The position numbers and the translations under genes are program-made. 64,000 bases of DNA from Imbricaverruca yamaguchii (taxonomy: Eukaryota > Arthropoda > Thecostraca > Neoverrucidae). Location: NCBI GenBank assembly GCA_034440575.1, contig JAOTOL010001660.1, positions 2,159,001 to 2,223,000 of the forward strand. Reading direction: 5' to 3'. A model generated the notes under the pieces. It saw only the letters and a program-made list of their open reading frames with translations, had not been told where the DNA came from and did not search any database. Of this stretch, positions 23,366 through 34,861 are shown in pieces; positions within the stretch are counted from its first letter, which is position 1, and each line of letters begins with the position of its first letter.

Positions 23366-23425
23366 CCAATCGATGCCGCCCGCCCGGTTGACGTCACGCC
23401 GGCCTCGACCAATGGCGGCGGCCGC
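23366..23425 (+). promoter_or_regulatory. Likely core promoter region of Atpalpha (CRE plus two CCAAT boxes)
   Basis: A perfect CRE palindrome TGACGTCA at 23,389-23,396 sits between CCAAT at 23,366-23,370 and CCAAT at 23,409-23,413; the second continues as GGCGGCGGCC. The cluster lies about 230-280 bp upstream of the start codon within a CpG-rich block without a TATA box. CREB/ATF and NF-Y binding is inferred from the motifs; the transcription start is not determinable from sequence alone. Confidence 0.5.
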
Positions 23426-23646
23426 CGGCGGGCAGCCGCTGGACGGTTTTCGCCCGGCGTCCCCGCCCGCGCGCGCCTCACTCCCCGGCCGTCAGCTCCG
23501 CAGCGCTGGGGACCGCGCGCGCGCCATCAGCACCACAAGGGCCGAGCACCGCGGCGCGACCTACCGCGCCCGCGCAGTGCAGTGCAGTGAGGCGGCGGCT
23601 GTTGTGATCACCGCCGGGGAAAGTGCGCCCGGGGCGCTCCGCAATC

Positions 23647-23652
23647 ATGGAC
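23647..23652 (+). CDS. Atpalpha: Atpalpha exon 1 coding part (Met-Asp)
   Basis: Only ATGGAC is coding, followed directly by a consensus donor GTGAGT at 23,653. The start has A at -3 and G at +4. Joined in phase 0 to exon 2 it gives MDYGRPDSY, resembling the DY...ADSYR segment near the N terminus of insect alpha subunits, which is why this ATG was chosen. The 5' UTR upstream is CpG-rich. An alternative first exon elsewhere in the 3.5-kb intron 1 cannot be excluded, since insect orthologues use several. Confidence 0.75.
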
Positions 23653-26600
23653 GTGAGTCCTCCCCTCTGTCTGTGTCTATTTTTAGCGTCGGCGACTGGC
23701 GGCGGGGCTCCGGCCGCCCCGCCCCGACCGCTCTCCATAGCTTTTGCATGTGGCAACCTGCCTGATCAGTCTAACCGCATTTGGGGTGGGGTGTGGTTGG
23801 GGCATGAAAGAAGCACTGATGGGAGCGTGGGGCTTAGGTGGCATTAGCGATACAGTTTATGGGCGTTGCTGTGAGAAAGGACCTCAAATCAGTGGGTAGG
23901 TACTGCCAGTGGCGGTACTTCCACGGATTCCACGGGAATGTTTATTTGCGGCGTAGGCGGTCTGCCGTGGAACTGGTGATTTCCAGGCCCCGCCCTGTCG
24001 TCGGTCAGGGGAACCGGTTTGACCTCTCACTAGGATTGGTGGGTCGACCACACCGCCGCTCTGGTGGTCTAAAACAAAACTGATGTCTCCTGCACTCTCG
24101 GTGTTTTACATATGTTGTACCTGGATGCATTAATTCTGAAACTTCTCAACATTGGGAGTGGGTAATGAACACCTCTATAGGGTCCCAATGGCAAATCCAG
24201 AAACATGGAAAAAGCAAATAAATCGTTCATGGCAGGCAGTCAGGCAGTCGGGCCAAGCGTATTCCATGCGTCATTGATCTACCAGTTCGGGAGTTCCCAC
24301 TGGAATGGTCTCCCGGTGCGGGAAGTTCTCCACTGGTCGACGTATCCAGGTCGATGATCCACTGGTCGACGTATTCAGGTCGATGATCCACTGGTTCAGA
24401 GTGGTGTCCAACTAAGGAGTCTGCCAGCTGAACGGGTGTCACGGTAAAGATGGTTTGCAATTGAGTGGCAATCGCAATCCCAGTCTGCAATTGAGTGGCG
24501 GGGGCCTCTCGGCTGGGTGTGGTAGGGTGACTGGCTGTGGGGCGGGTGGGGGTGGGGTGGGGGTCAGCAGCCGATGCGCTGGTCGATTTAGGCCGGGGCG
24601 CCGCCGGCCCGCGCGGCCGCCCGCTCGATACCGCGCCAGGTGAAGAAGTCTGGCCCGCGCCGGCGCGGCCGCGGCCGGCCGCGCCGGCCCCGCCCCTGCC
24701 CCCTCCCCTTCCCCATCCAACTGCCGACTCGGCGTCACGCTCGCTGAACAATGCCGCCGATCCGTGGCGTTCATCTATTTCGGTGGCGGGTTGAAATGCC
24801 CGTCAGGCCCAATGACATAATTTAGTTGCCGTGTTTCAACACCACGGGTTGCATACTAGCAAGTACTTTGCAACGGGAGGTGAAGTTATCTGTGCTTTTG
24901 ATGTGCAGAGACTCCACGATCGTAGTCTTTGCCCCGCCAACATCGTATTGGGCTCTACCAGCAGGATATTTGGCCCCACCAATTTCTCGCTGTCCTAACA
25001 TGGGACCATATGAGCAATCCCCACCAACAAAATTGCAGCAATTCAAATCTGCAGCCATTCTTTGGGCCCCATCAATGGTTTTATAACTTTTCCACCCAGG
25101 CTATGCATGTCTTGGTCTCGGAGCAGTTTTGCTTTGTTAAATAATTAGTCAGACTAGCGTCAGGTCTATTAATTTTCCTTTTTCATTCAGGTGAGAACCA
25201 AATAAAGAGCTATGCAACTTGCGGAGACCATGCTTTGTCACCGAATAGACTGTGACTAGCTAACACATGCGCAAAATTATTGCAGTTTAGTCGTTCAATT
25301 CATATGCAGATCGAGTATTGCTAAGTTTGTGGTTGCCTGGGAAAGGTTAAAAAAATACTTTGCGGGGGCTTAGGCAGGGAAAAACACGTCGAATATTTTG
25401 GAATTACTGGGCGTCGTGCAACTCATTCTCACGATCGCGCCCCCACCGGGTTTTCGAACTCCGACTTGGTACAACATGCCGTTCGGTTTATATGACCAAC
25501 CTATTTTGCCTATCAGTCTAACAAACATGGGTGGAAAAGTTTGAAAATTGTTCGTGTAGCGCTCCCCATAGGATCTGATGTTAAGAGAGCAAGTAGGCGA
25601 AACTAAGACAATGGTAGTGGGTCATACCCCATGAAAATGCGTAGACATGCCACTTCTACCAGCACGATTGTAATGCCAAACAGAGAGTTTTGTTTTATGT
25701 AGCTGTCTAGAATAGTGCAGGATTTATCAGCTTATGCAGCCAAAGAAAATTTAGTTTCATATCCTTCGTATAGTTAACGGAACAAAGAAAACATTTATTG
25801 GATTTTAGCGTGTCATTGCTTGTTGCACCGCACAAGGAAATTTCTTTGCGACCACAGTTGGCTTAATGGATTCTGCAACGTAAGTGTTCGAATGCTAACT
25901 CAAAATGGCGGTCATGTAATTCGCATTGGATATCTGTGGCTGCAGCAAAGCATAGGCACCCCCTGATACAGAAACAGAAGCCATTGTGCGAAGCCGTTCC
26001 TTTCCGTGCGACACTGCAGACTGCAGTGATCGGTATCTCTGCGGAATGGGGATAATGCAACAATTGTCCGAAACCGAGTTCTCCAAACCACTTGCCCTCT
26101 CCCCTCCCCGGGGGTTTCCGGCGTTTGTGTCGCGGCTCAGTGGTGACGGGACACCATCGCAGCCTGGCCCAATCTGTGATGTTTGACACATGCTCCCCAC
26201 AGCTGCGATACTGGTGTTAGGCTCGCAGTAGCCGACACTTCGTAACTGCTCCACACACTTGTGACCTTGGGCCTAGCTGGAGATGTAGGAAAATTATCGA
26301 CGGGACCCAATGCATGGAGGAATTGAGCTTCGTCAATTTGGTTCATGGGATCCGTCCCATATAATAGGGTTAACGAGTTTATTATAGGGTTACAGGGTTT
26401 CATTGATTTCCTTCTGGAAATCCTGGCAGCGCCCCTGTCCACACCTGGAAGGATCCTCAGCGACCTGACTGGGAGGAAATTAGCCGCTGTAAACGCACCT
26501 GGTGTCAACTTGGGCTACACGAATATAAACTTGCCAACTTAATCGCTGTGCGACAAACCCTGAACGTCAGTTGATAACTGTGCTTTCGATTGCTGCTATT

Positions 26601-27140
26601 GTGGGGATTCGACGCTCCCTGATAAGCATTTGTCGCGTATTAAACACAAAAACAAAAAAACAGGTGGCAAATTTGTTGCCACTTACTCTCGTGGCTCTGC
26701 CGTGTTCTGGACCGGCGATGGGAAGTGAACCACGCGAGCCGGTTCAGAACTGGGACCGGAACGGAAGCACGACGCATCGCAGCATCGCACGCAGCCCCGA
26801 GATCGGGTAGGAAACCCGGCTGCGGTCGACAGCCTCCCGACTACTACCACCACCCGCACCCAGCCGTATCGGCCCGGCCTTTCTGTGCGTCCGTTTTTGA
26901 CACCTGTCTGGCACGGATCCACCGTTAGTGGACGAAGACCGCACTAACGTTTGGCGGCACGCAGCGCACCTCCAGCTGGCAGAGACCCGCGACCGGGCGT
27001 GTGCACGAGCTCACCCGGGTAGTGCTTCGTCGGCCGCCTGCCTGTGTATGTGCAGTCGGGACGAGTGCATGCGCGCGTTTGACCTGAGTTGACCTGAGTT
27101 GGGCGGGCGTGACGCGCCGTTTCTCACCTTTGTGTTGCAG
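23653..27140 (+). other. Atpalpha intron 1
   Basis: 3488 bp, GTGAGT...TTGCAG. Contains a G+C-rich patch at 24,500-24,720 with CCGCGCCGGCGCGGCC-like words, a short duplicated GTCGACGTAT/TCAGGTCGATGATCCACTG at 24,336-24,395, and otherwise unremarkable AT-rich DNA. No other coding exon recognised. Confidence 0.7.
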
Positions 27141-27221
27141 TACGGCCGACCCGACTCGTACCGCGCCGCCACCACGCCCGCCGTGCCCGACGATAATATC
27201 ACCGCACACGGCCAGCTCAAG
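27141..27221 (+). CDS. Atpalpha: Atpalpha exon 2 (residues 3-29)
   Basis: 81 nt, phase 0 at both ends, between TTGTGTTGCAG and GTAGGC. Encodes the N-terminal cytosolic extension, beginning YGRPDSYR and ending NITAHGQLK. The segment aligns with the DSYR...DDN...G-Q-K part of the insect N terminus. It precedes the lysine cluster of exon 3 and has no catalytic residue. Confidence 0.9.
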
Positions 27222-27669
27222 GTAGGCCGCCCCGACTCTCCCCCAGCCCCCCCGCCCGCACCGTCCCGCCGCCTCTCTCTCTCGGTTTCAGCTTCTGGTC
27301 TCTTCTCCGTCTCGCTGCGGTCTCGGCTTCGGGCTCGTCTCCGTCTGTCTGTCGTAAGCTCGTCTCCACGCTCTCGTCTCGACTTCGTCCGTCTGCCTCC
27401 CAGACTGGTGTCGGGCCTGGTTACTCACTCCTACGGGCCACGTCCCCATCTGCTCCTTCCTCGGCAAATATACACAAACAAACGAACAAAGCATAGGATG
27501 TTAACTGTTCTCAGCTTCGTCTTCGTCTCGCCACCTTTCATGTCGTCCTTCTTATCTTGTTTTGTCTTGTCTTGGCCTTACTTGTTTTGTCCTTGCTCAT
27601 TTCGCATCGTACATCGTACACCCCTGTTGCCTTCATCTGAAACGGCATACCTTTCTACTCTCTGTTCCA

Positions 27670-27728
27670 ATGGGCGCTAAATGATCACGTTTTGGTCGAA
27701 GCGCCCTTAAGCTCAAATAACTAACTAC
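27670..27728 (+). repeat. LINE-type 3' end, stem-loop copy 3 (intron 2)
   Basis: TGGGCGCTAAATGATCACG, then TTTTGGTCGAAGCGCCC, then TTAAGCTCAAATAACTAACT. The preceding 200 bp are pyrimidine-rich (CTTCGTCTTCGTCTCG, TTGTCTTGTCTTGG) and probably belong to the same element's 3' UTR. Confidence 0.75.
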
Positions 27729-29098
27729 TCTGTTCCGTTCTCGTCACTGAAACAGTCTTGATTCGGTCTTGCTCTGATCTGGGGTATACTGTGCTCAATC
27801 GTCCTTTCTTGCATCTCGGCCCAGCCTCCTATTGGCCTCATCGTCACTTCGGCTCGGCCGCAGATTTGGCAATTGCGTATCAGAGCAGATATCTAAAATT
27901 ACATCGTTTCACTCTGGTCAGCCTCTCGGTCCCGTGTTCACCTCCGTCCTATGGTTGTCGCATTCTGTGCTATTTGTCTGTACATAGAGCACACGCTTTC
28001 GCACAAGCTCCTGTGTCCAGGTGAGTGGACCATTCCTAACCATGCATGAAAATACCGGCACCAGCTTTGTCGACAGGATCCACCAGCCAGCCGGCGTGTT
28101 TCCGCACCCAGCCGAGGTTTCCAGGCGCGACTCGGTCGTCGGTTTGTCGGTCGCTCTCCGCGCTCTGCTCTCTCTCTCTCTCTCCCTCGCCGGTGGCGAT
28201 TTCGTGGCGGCCGACTGGGTGTCCTCGACACGCACGCGATTGTGCGCAGGTTCGGCATCTTCTCGCCGACGCGCCGGTCGGACGGGCGACGAGCGACCAG
28301 CAGGACCGCCACGAGAAAGCCACCCTCCCCGCTGACCCATTCCGCCGCTCGCTGGGCGACACTGCGGCGGCGGGCACTGGGCGCGCCTCTGGGCATGCCT
28401 CGGGGCACACCTGGGCTATCCGCTGTCGGTCGTGCGGCCGTCGTCACTCGTGCCAGCACGCTCACCGCGTGCCAATGCTTTCCCACGTGCCGACACGATC
28501 TCGCGTGCCAACATGGTCTGCGACCCCGTCGAAACACGGTAGGTGTGACAGGTAAGGGTCTTGGGGGCGTCACTTAACTGTGGATGGCATGCTCTCATTT
28601 GCGTTACTTCTACTTCGTTTTTTAGCCGTTCGCAGCACCATTTAGTGTAGCCGACACCATATATTAGCATAGTCTGAATGTTGACCGCCAAGCCGACAGG
28701 AGTTACGCGGTCAATGGTTAATCGTCTGGTCGTGTTGAGGCCTTTGTCGGTGTGGTATGCCGAATGCTGCTGGAGTGGTCGGCATGGTAACGCCAGCAAC
28801 GGTTACTGCATAGGTTGAATATATGCGCACTGATGACTATATTTCAAGTTTGTGGCCATTCAATTTCAGCAGGCAATTAGCGCAAGCAGATACAGGGCAA
28901 CAATACACATCACGGTGTTTTCTTTTCGTGGAATATATGGGGAAATGATGCCTCCCGGCTAACAGACTTTCAATATTCAACTTGTAATGCACTTGTTTGA
29001 TCTAGTAAATAGAAAGTGGCGTCAATCGAACGGCATAAAGACAACTATGGTGCGAATGTCTCAATGTGTGGAAACAGACGGCCCTCTCGCCCTTTCAG
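27729..29098 (+). other. Atpalpha intron 2, remaining part
   Basis: GC-rich between 28,060 and 28,560 with a (CT)n run near 28,170. Several overlapping frames of 100-210 codons on both strands reflect GC content; none resembles a known protein. The intron ends in GCCCTTTCAG. Confidence 0.55.
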
Positions 29099-29245
29099 TC
29101 CAAACGGCAGAAACGCGACAAGAACAAGAAGACCAAGAAGGGTGAGAAAAGGAACTTGGAAGACCTGAAGCAGGAGTTGGTGCTGGACGAGCATATGATC
29201 CCTCTGGAAGAGCTGCAACAACGCCTCGGTACAAGTATTACCTCT
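29099..29245 (+). CDS. Atpalpha: Atpalpha exon 3 (residues 30-78)
   Basis: 147 nt, phase 0, donor GTGAGT. Starts with the lysine-rich cytosolic tail (SKRQKRDKNKKTKKGEKR, 30-47) and continues NLEDLKQEL (48-56), the conserved actuator-domain N-terminal helix region, to PLEELQQRLGTSITS (64-78). The lysine cluster is a family feature thought to influence gating of the pump. Confidence 0.95.
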
Positions 29246-29540
29246 GTGAGTAGACTTCTGGTGAAATAGAATATCAAGTGATGGAACTGCTACGTTTTCG
29301 ATGCTGTATGGCTTAACGTTTGGCTCTGCCATCCTATTCGGATCGGAGTTTTGCTATTTATTCTGTGTGCTGTGGTATCAATCATGCTATATCAATTGAG
29401 CTGGCCTGCGTGAGTTAGGCTGCCGGCCCACAATCGAGACTTAATATTCTTTAACTCAGTGCCAGCTACCGTCGATTGTTGTTGTGGAAGATGTATCGAA
29501 TTGAGTCAAACATGAGACGCGTGGCTGACGAGTTTTTGTG
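29246..29540 (+). other. Atpalpha intron 3, 5' part
   Basis: Unique AT-rich sequence before the 14-bp array. Confidence 0.6.
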
Positions 29541-30045
29541 AAATGTCGTGACTGTCATGTCGTGACTGTCATGTCGTGACTGTCATTTCGTGACTGTCAT
29601 TTCGTGACTGTCATGTCGTGACTGTCATGTTGTGACTGTCATGTTGCGACTGTCATGTTGCGACTGTCATGTTGCGACTGTCATGTTGCGACTGTCATGT
29701 TGCGACTGTCATGTTGCGACTGTCATGTTGTGACTGTCATGTTGTGACTGTCATGTTGTGACTGTCATGTTGCGACTGTCATGTTGCGACTGTCATGTTG
29801 CGACTGTCATGTTGCGACTGTCATGTTGCGACTGTCATGTTGCGACTGTCATGTTGTGACTGTCATGTTGTGACTGTCATGTTGTGATTGTCATGTGATT
29901 GTCATGTTGTGATTGTCATGTTGTGACTGTTTGTTGTGACTGTTTGTTGTGACTGTTGTGACTCTGTTGTGACTGTTGTGACCGTTGTGACTCTGTTGTG
30001 ACTATTGTGACTCTGTTGTGACTGTTGTGACTCTGTTTGTGACAG
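29541..30045 (+). repeat. 14-bp minisatellite (GACTGTCATGTTGC)n in intron 3
   Basis: About 30 units, with TGC/TGT and TTG/TCG variants in blocks; the 3' end erodes into (GACTGTTGT)n and CTCTGTTGT words. Confidence 0.92.
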
Positions 30046-30335
30046 TGTAAAATAATTGACGATGTGACCTGGAAATTCACAGTTAATGGAATTGTGCTAT
30101 TTCATCCTTGTCTTAGGTTTTTACGAGTTTGCCACATGATGTATGGGCAGTCACCATGCACACGACTGCAAAATACTGTAAAATGCATCTGACTGAAGTG
30201 AAAGTCATTCCGCTTTCTTAATCCTTAAGTGGCGATCCTTTATTTTCTTCCAATCTTTCACTATTCCGAAGCAACTTCTTTCTGCATCCACACAGTTAGT
30301 GGCGAAGTAATTTTTAGGACACTGGTTTGTGACTA
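30046..30335 (+). other. Atpalpha intron 3, unique spacer between arrays
   Basis: Nothing recognised; separates two related minisatellites. Confidence 0.5.
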
Positions 30336-30880
30336 TGATGAGACTCTGTTGTGACTTCCATTGTTGTGACTGTCATGTGTTGTGCTGTCATGCATTGTAA
30401 CTGTCGTGTGTTGTGACTGTCGTGTGTTGTGACTGTCGTGTGCTGTGACTGTCGTGTGTTGTGGCTGTCGTGTGTTGTGACTGTCGTGTGTTGTGACTGT
30501 CGTGTGTTATGACTGCCGTGTGTTGTGACTGCCGTGTGTTGTGACTGCTGTGTGTTGTGACTGCCGTGTGTTGTGACTGCCGTGTGTTGTGACTGCCGTG
30601 TGTTGTGACTGCCATGTGTTGTGACTGCCGTGTGTTGTGACTGCCGTGTGTTGTGACTGTCGTGTGCTGTGACTGTCGTGTGCTGTGACTGTCGTGTGTT
30701 GTGACTGCCGTGTGTTGTGACTGCCGTGTGTTGTGACTGCCGTGTGTTGTGACTGTCGTGTGTTGTGACTGTCGTGTGTTGTGGCTGCCGTGTGTTGTGG
30801 CTGCCGTGTGTTGTGGCTGCCGTGTGTTGTGGCTGCCGTGTGTTGTGACTGTCGTGTGTTGTGACTGTCATGTCGCACAC
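30336..30880 (+). repeat. 16-bp minisatellite (GACTGCCGTGTGTTGT)n reaching the exon 4 acceptor
   Basis: About 32 units with CCG/TCG/CCA variants. It shares GACTGTC and GTTGT with the 14-bp array upstream. The last unit reverts to GACTGTCATGTCG and runs into CACACGACAG, the exon 4 acceptor, leaving almost no unique sequence before the exon. Confidence 0.93.
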
Positions 30881-30885
30881 GACAG

Positions 30886-31089
30886 GGCCTGACTGAGGCG
30901 CGTGCCCGCGAGAATCTCGAGCGCTATGGACCGAACGCGCTGACTCCGCCCAAGAAGATCCCCGAATGGGTCAAATTCTGCAAGAACCTCTTCTACGGGT
31001 TCTCGCTGCTGCTGTGGATCGGCGCCATCCTCTGCTTCATTGCCTATTCGATCCAGGCGGGAACATTCGAGGAGCCACCAGATGATAAT
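30886..31089 (+). CDS. Atpalpha: Atpalpha exon 4 (residues 79-146), M1 and start of the M1-M2 loop
   Basis: 204 nt, phase 0, between CACACGACAG and GTAAGA. Encodes [17 protein letters not shown], the TPPKKIPEW amphipathic segment, M1 (about 116-134) and most of the first extracellular loop. Q135 and N146 correspond to Q111 and N122 of mammalian alpha1, the pair whose replacement gives cardiac-glycoside resistance; both are the sensitive residues here, so ouabain sensitivity is inferred. The loop has the usual 12-residue length. Confidence 0.96.
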
Positions 31090-31282
31090 GTAAGAGTCGC
31101 CGGTAGCTGGTAGCCGAACAACTGAAGAATCTGGGTTACTTGGTGATGGCCGTGGTAGAAATGTCGCGCAGTCATTGCCAACGACCTGAACGCAGGGGAC
31201 AGGGTGTTGGACAGGCATCGAACGGGGCATTGCACATGATCAGCCGAGTACGCGTGCGTGAATGTGGCTAGCGATTCCAGAG

Positions 31283-31333
31283 AATCGCGAATCATCAACC
31301 CTGGTCGAAGCGCCCTAAAGCCCAAATAACTAT
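31283..31333 (+). repeat. LINE-type 3' end, stem-loop copy 4 (intron 4)
   Basis: ATCGCGAATCATCAACCC, then TGGTCGAAGCGCCC, then TAAAGCCCAAATAACTA. The 5' arm is mutated (ATCGCG instead of GGGCGC). Confidence 0.65.
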
Positions 31334-31989
31334 TCCAGATATTAGAATGAGGTGAAGACCCTTTACGAGACGTACAGTGCTCCTGCCTGGGTGACAGTCC
31401 ATGTCCGTGCATTTTTAACTTTTTCACGGTGGAGGATGGACGAAAGGACACCATAAATTACTGAGAAGGGAATCATTAAAAAGGCACTTTTTGCAGACTG
31501 TTGCATAAATGTGCACATAATTATGGCAGAAGAGTACAAAAAAGCTAGAGACTGAAGCTCACTTGTTTGCATCACTTAACTTGGAGACTCCAGAACTTTT
31601 ATGATTATCGCCCATCCACTAGCGAAGTTTTCCAGCCTTCCGAAGATTTCATGTGGTGGCTTTGCGTACCCTTGCGATTTCAATGTGCTTTTCCATGCGT
31701 CCGCGTCAGTGCTACATTTAGGTGCTACCTTTACCGACGTGCTTCTTATGGCTGGGAGTGCACTCAAAGCACTAATGTTTTTTCGGTATACGATGTGCAT
31801 TGAATGGTCTGGTACGTTTTTGGTCCTACATTTTGCTCATAGGGCCCCTCTGTGTTTATTTGGAATCGTCTATGCGAATTCTTGCTCCCCTGGCCAGAAA
31901 GATTGGGGACTCGGTGCAGTTTTGTGGGCCCAGCGTAAATTTTGCCAACATTGGAACATCAACAGTAATGTTCTACTTTGTTCCAGGGC

Positions 31990-32540
31990 ACTTCGAATTA
32001 TGAAGAGCGTCCCTGATATCCATAATCCCCCGCCTCGGCTGTCAAATAGGTAGCCTGAGCTAGAAAAGGGGCACCCAAAGCACTTAACGGGGCATTCGAA
32101 GTCTTCAGAGTGATGCTGTGAGCTGGATTGAGGGCAACTGAACTACTAACGGGGCAACCAAGTTGATCTGTGGGCGTTTGCGCTTGCGAGAGAGGCTGTA
32201 TGTCTGCAAGGGGCACTTTGAGCGATGGCCGGGACATTCAACTGTGTTTAGGGATACCTCGAGAGCTGTCAAAGGCGTTCCTGATGTCCTTAATCCCGAT
32301 TTTAACCATCCAGTGAGCAACTTAAGCTGCCAGAAGGATTCAGTGAGCTTTATAAGGGGCATTAGAAGGCTTCAGAAGGGAGCTCTGAGCTGTGTTGAAG
32401 GCGACGTAGCCTGCTGGGGACGTATATTTGAATCATCTGAGAGCACTTTGACTGCCGAGAAGGGCACTGTAACGTCAGGAAGGGGCACTTTTACATCAGC
32501 AGGGGAATTCCACTGTGTTGAAAGGCACTCTGAGGTATGA
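31990..32540 (+). repeat. Degenerate tandem repeat in intron 4
   Basis: Words AAGGGGCAC, GAGCTG and CTGTGTTGA recur irregularly. A block with TCCCTGATATCCATAATCCC at about 32,008 is echoed by TTCCTGATGTCCTTAATCCC at about 32,279. It appears to be an old, decayed minisatellite. Confidence 0.45.
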
Positions 32541-33316
32541 ATGACGCTATGCATATATAGCATAGCTATGAGTATTTTCAAGCCCCGTCCAATGGGCAAC
32601 CTGAGCTGCAAGGTCACAGTGAGCCGTCTAAAAGGTTCAAAGGTTGGGTGGCACAATTATTTTTCAATTTGAGGCAGCATGACATGTCCGATGGGAAAGT
32701 TGACATGCAATAGGTGAAGCCAAGGCTGCGGGAGGGAGGTTGTATGCACTCTCTTCTTGCCCTTCATCATGACACCTTGATTTACCAGTGTGGCACCCCT
32801 GCTTGTGAAAAGTATAATCGTTCTTCGGTGCCACTGTGAAGCAGAATTATAGGGGGCTGGGGCACTTTGAAGGCAACGGAGGCATTTTCCCCTGCAGTTT
32901 TCTTCTTAAAAAAATGCCCCGCTCCAGATATGATTGCATTCGATCGTGAGGTGTGCTGTGCTCACTTTTTTTCTGCCAAGTGAGCCCAGCAAACCTCAGC
33001 ATAAGGTAGCCAAGCATAAAGCTTGGCCACCTTGTGCTGCCATGTCCATCCACAATACTTCGATGACATTTATGTTCGATCACCTTCTGCATAAGCATCA
33101 CGCATCACAAGCGTGAGCAATACGAACTTGCTTTAACGTACTTGAGAGCTGCCGTACGTGTGACAATCCAACGACACAACTATCAGCCATCGACAAAAGG
33201 AACCTTAACAAACTCAACCGCCAAGATAGCCGGCGAATGTCTGTATGCCCAGTAAGGGACATTGTTATTCCAGCAGCGATTTTCGCCGAATGACCAGCCA
33301 CGCTACGCTGTTCCAG

Positions 33317-33430
33317 TTGTATCTGGGAGTCGTGCTGTCGGCCGTCGTTATCATCACCGGATGCTTCTCCTATTACCAAGAATCCAAGAGCTCCAGAATC
33401 ATGGAGTCCTTCAAGAACATGGTGCCGCAG
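33317..33430 (+). CDS. Atpalpha: Atpalpha exon 5 (residues 147-184), M2
   Basis: 114 nt, phase 0, TTCCAG to GTATGT. Encodes [15 protein letters not shown] (start of M2), then [16 protein letters not shown] and FKNMVPQ, the strongly conserved M2-to-actuator linker. The exon border falls exactly at the end of the ouabain-loop Asn. Confidence 0.96.
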
Positions 33431-34608
33431 GTATGTGCAGTCTGTAGATGCTCGCACACCATGATCAGAGTTCTCGGGTCGCTGGAGTGCCATGCGGTAA
33501 GTTCGTCCCTGCAGCCAAATGTTCGTAAATGGCTTTTTGAGCAGTCTCGTGTATTATGTACCACAGTCGACTGTACTAAGCAGGCACCTACACACTGGCG
33601 CCTTTCTGCAGTGATCACGTGTACGCTTGAAACTGGCCAGGCTTCCAATCGTCATTTCAATGGCACTGGCGTGAGTATAGCGGTGTCATCCTACGACTGC
33701 GAAGCACTTTCGTTTGTTCACAAACTGCGTCTGAAGCTTCCTTTTCTGTTTTTTGCTTCCTTTTCCACGATGTTCTGAAATGTGGTCGATGCGCCCTAAA
33801 CCCTAATAACTAACACGATCTGCTGACTGACTTGCTGGAAATGCTCCTCTGACCATCTTTGTGTCACTTTGTCGACCGCTCAATGGTGTCTTCGTATGCC
33901 TATAGTACGTTATGTGAACGTTATATGCACGGGCGTTGATTTCTGAAAATTATCATGGGTGTACAATACATGAAGGCATTGGGTGAGCCCAGTGGATTGC
34001 GGGGTGAGCGTGGGGGTGGTTCACTCCAGAGTTCCAAGTTGAAAGTTAAGATTATTGGTTGAGAGGGCAGTCAACATTGAGGATAATTTGTCCCTCGATA
34101 GTATTCCAAAGAACTTCCCTCATTACGTGACCCTTGTAATTACCAGACGTTCCATTTTTGTCCGCTAATATTTTTTTTCTCAACAACATGCTAGCTCGGT
34201 TGGTCTTCTTTTGTTACAACTTGTTCAATGCTGCACTCGGAACAGATTGCATATTAATCTGCATAGTGGTCCGAAAATGTATGTTCACTTCCAGATGTAG
34301 CCCATCGACTGTTGCGCACTGCTGAAGTACATTTCAACGTGTGCCTCCGTTCTCGCCACGCATGCCGGTCTGGCCAATTTTTGTATTTTCCATCGCCATC
34401 CGTCAAAACTTTCTGATAGTTCTTAACATGTTATCCTTGCGTCATATTCAATCTCTTCGCTGCAGAGGGCGTAAAATGACCCTGGCAATCGCTGCGCCCC
34501 TAAACTATAATCCAACATCATCGCTGAAGAGCACGAATTTGTAGTTTCCGTGGCGCGTCCCAGTGGCCACTTTTACTTCCATCTTTAACTTTCCCTCCGC
34601 CGCTACAG
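33431..34608 (+). other. Atpalpha intron 5
   Basis: 1178 bp, GTATGT...GCTACAG. Contains two LINE-type 3' ends: 33,765-33,815 (GTGGTCGATGCGCCC, TAAACCCTAATAACTAAC) and a diverged one at 34,468-34,515 (AGGGCGTAAAATGACCC, GCTGCGCCC, CTAAACTATAATCC). Confidence 0.7.
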
Positions 34609-34861
34609 TACGCCCTGGTCATCCGCGACAACACGAAGCAGACCGTGCGCGCCGAGGAGCTGACCCTCGGCGACCTGGTCGAGATCAAGTTCGGAGACCG
34701 CGTACCGGCCGATGTCCGGATCATCGAGGCGCGCAGCATGAAGGTGGACAACTCGTCCCTCACCGGCGAGTCCGAGCCGTGCAGCCGCAACGCAGAGTTC
34801 ACCGCCGAGAACCCGCTCGAGACCAAGAACCTGGCCTTCTTCTCCACCAACGCCGTCGAGG
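34609..34861 (+). CDS. Atpalpha: Atpalpha exon 6 (residues 185-269), actuator domain
   Basis: 253 nt, enters in phase 0 and leaves after the first base of codon 269. Carries the actuator jelly-roll ([17 protein letters not shown]) and the dephosphorylation loop TGES at 236-239, whose Glu positions the water that hydrolyses the aspartyl phosphate. [18 protein letters not shown] follows. Donor GTGAGC. GC3 is very high. Confidence 0.97.

Larger units (their letters stand above)
31090..33316 (+). other. Atpalpha intron 4
   Basis: 2227 bp, GTAAGA...TTCCAG. Holds a LINE-type 3' end at 31,283 and a degenerate tandem repeat at 31,990-32,540; the remainder is unremarkable. Confidence 0.7.

Noticed and set aside
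33098..33493. Minus-strand frame overlapping ATPase exon 5
   Set aside because: It is a shadow of the real exon and its flanks, with no domain of its own.
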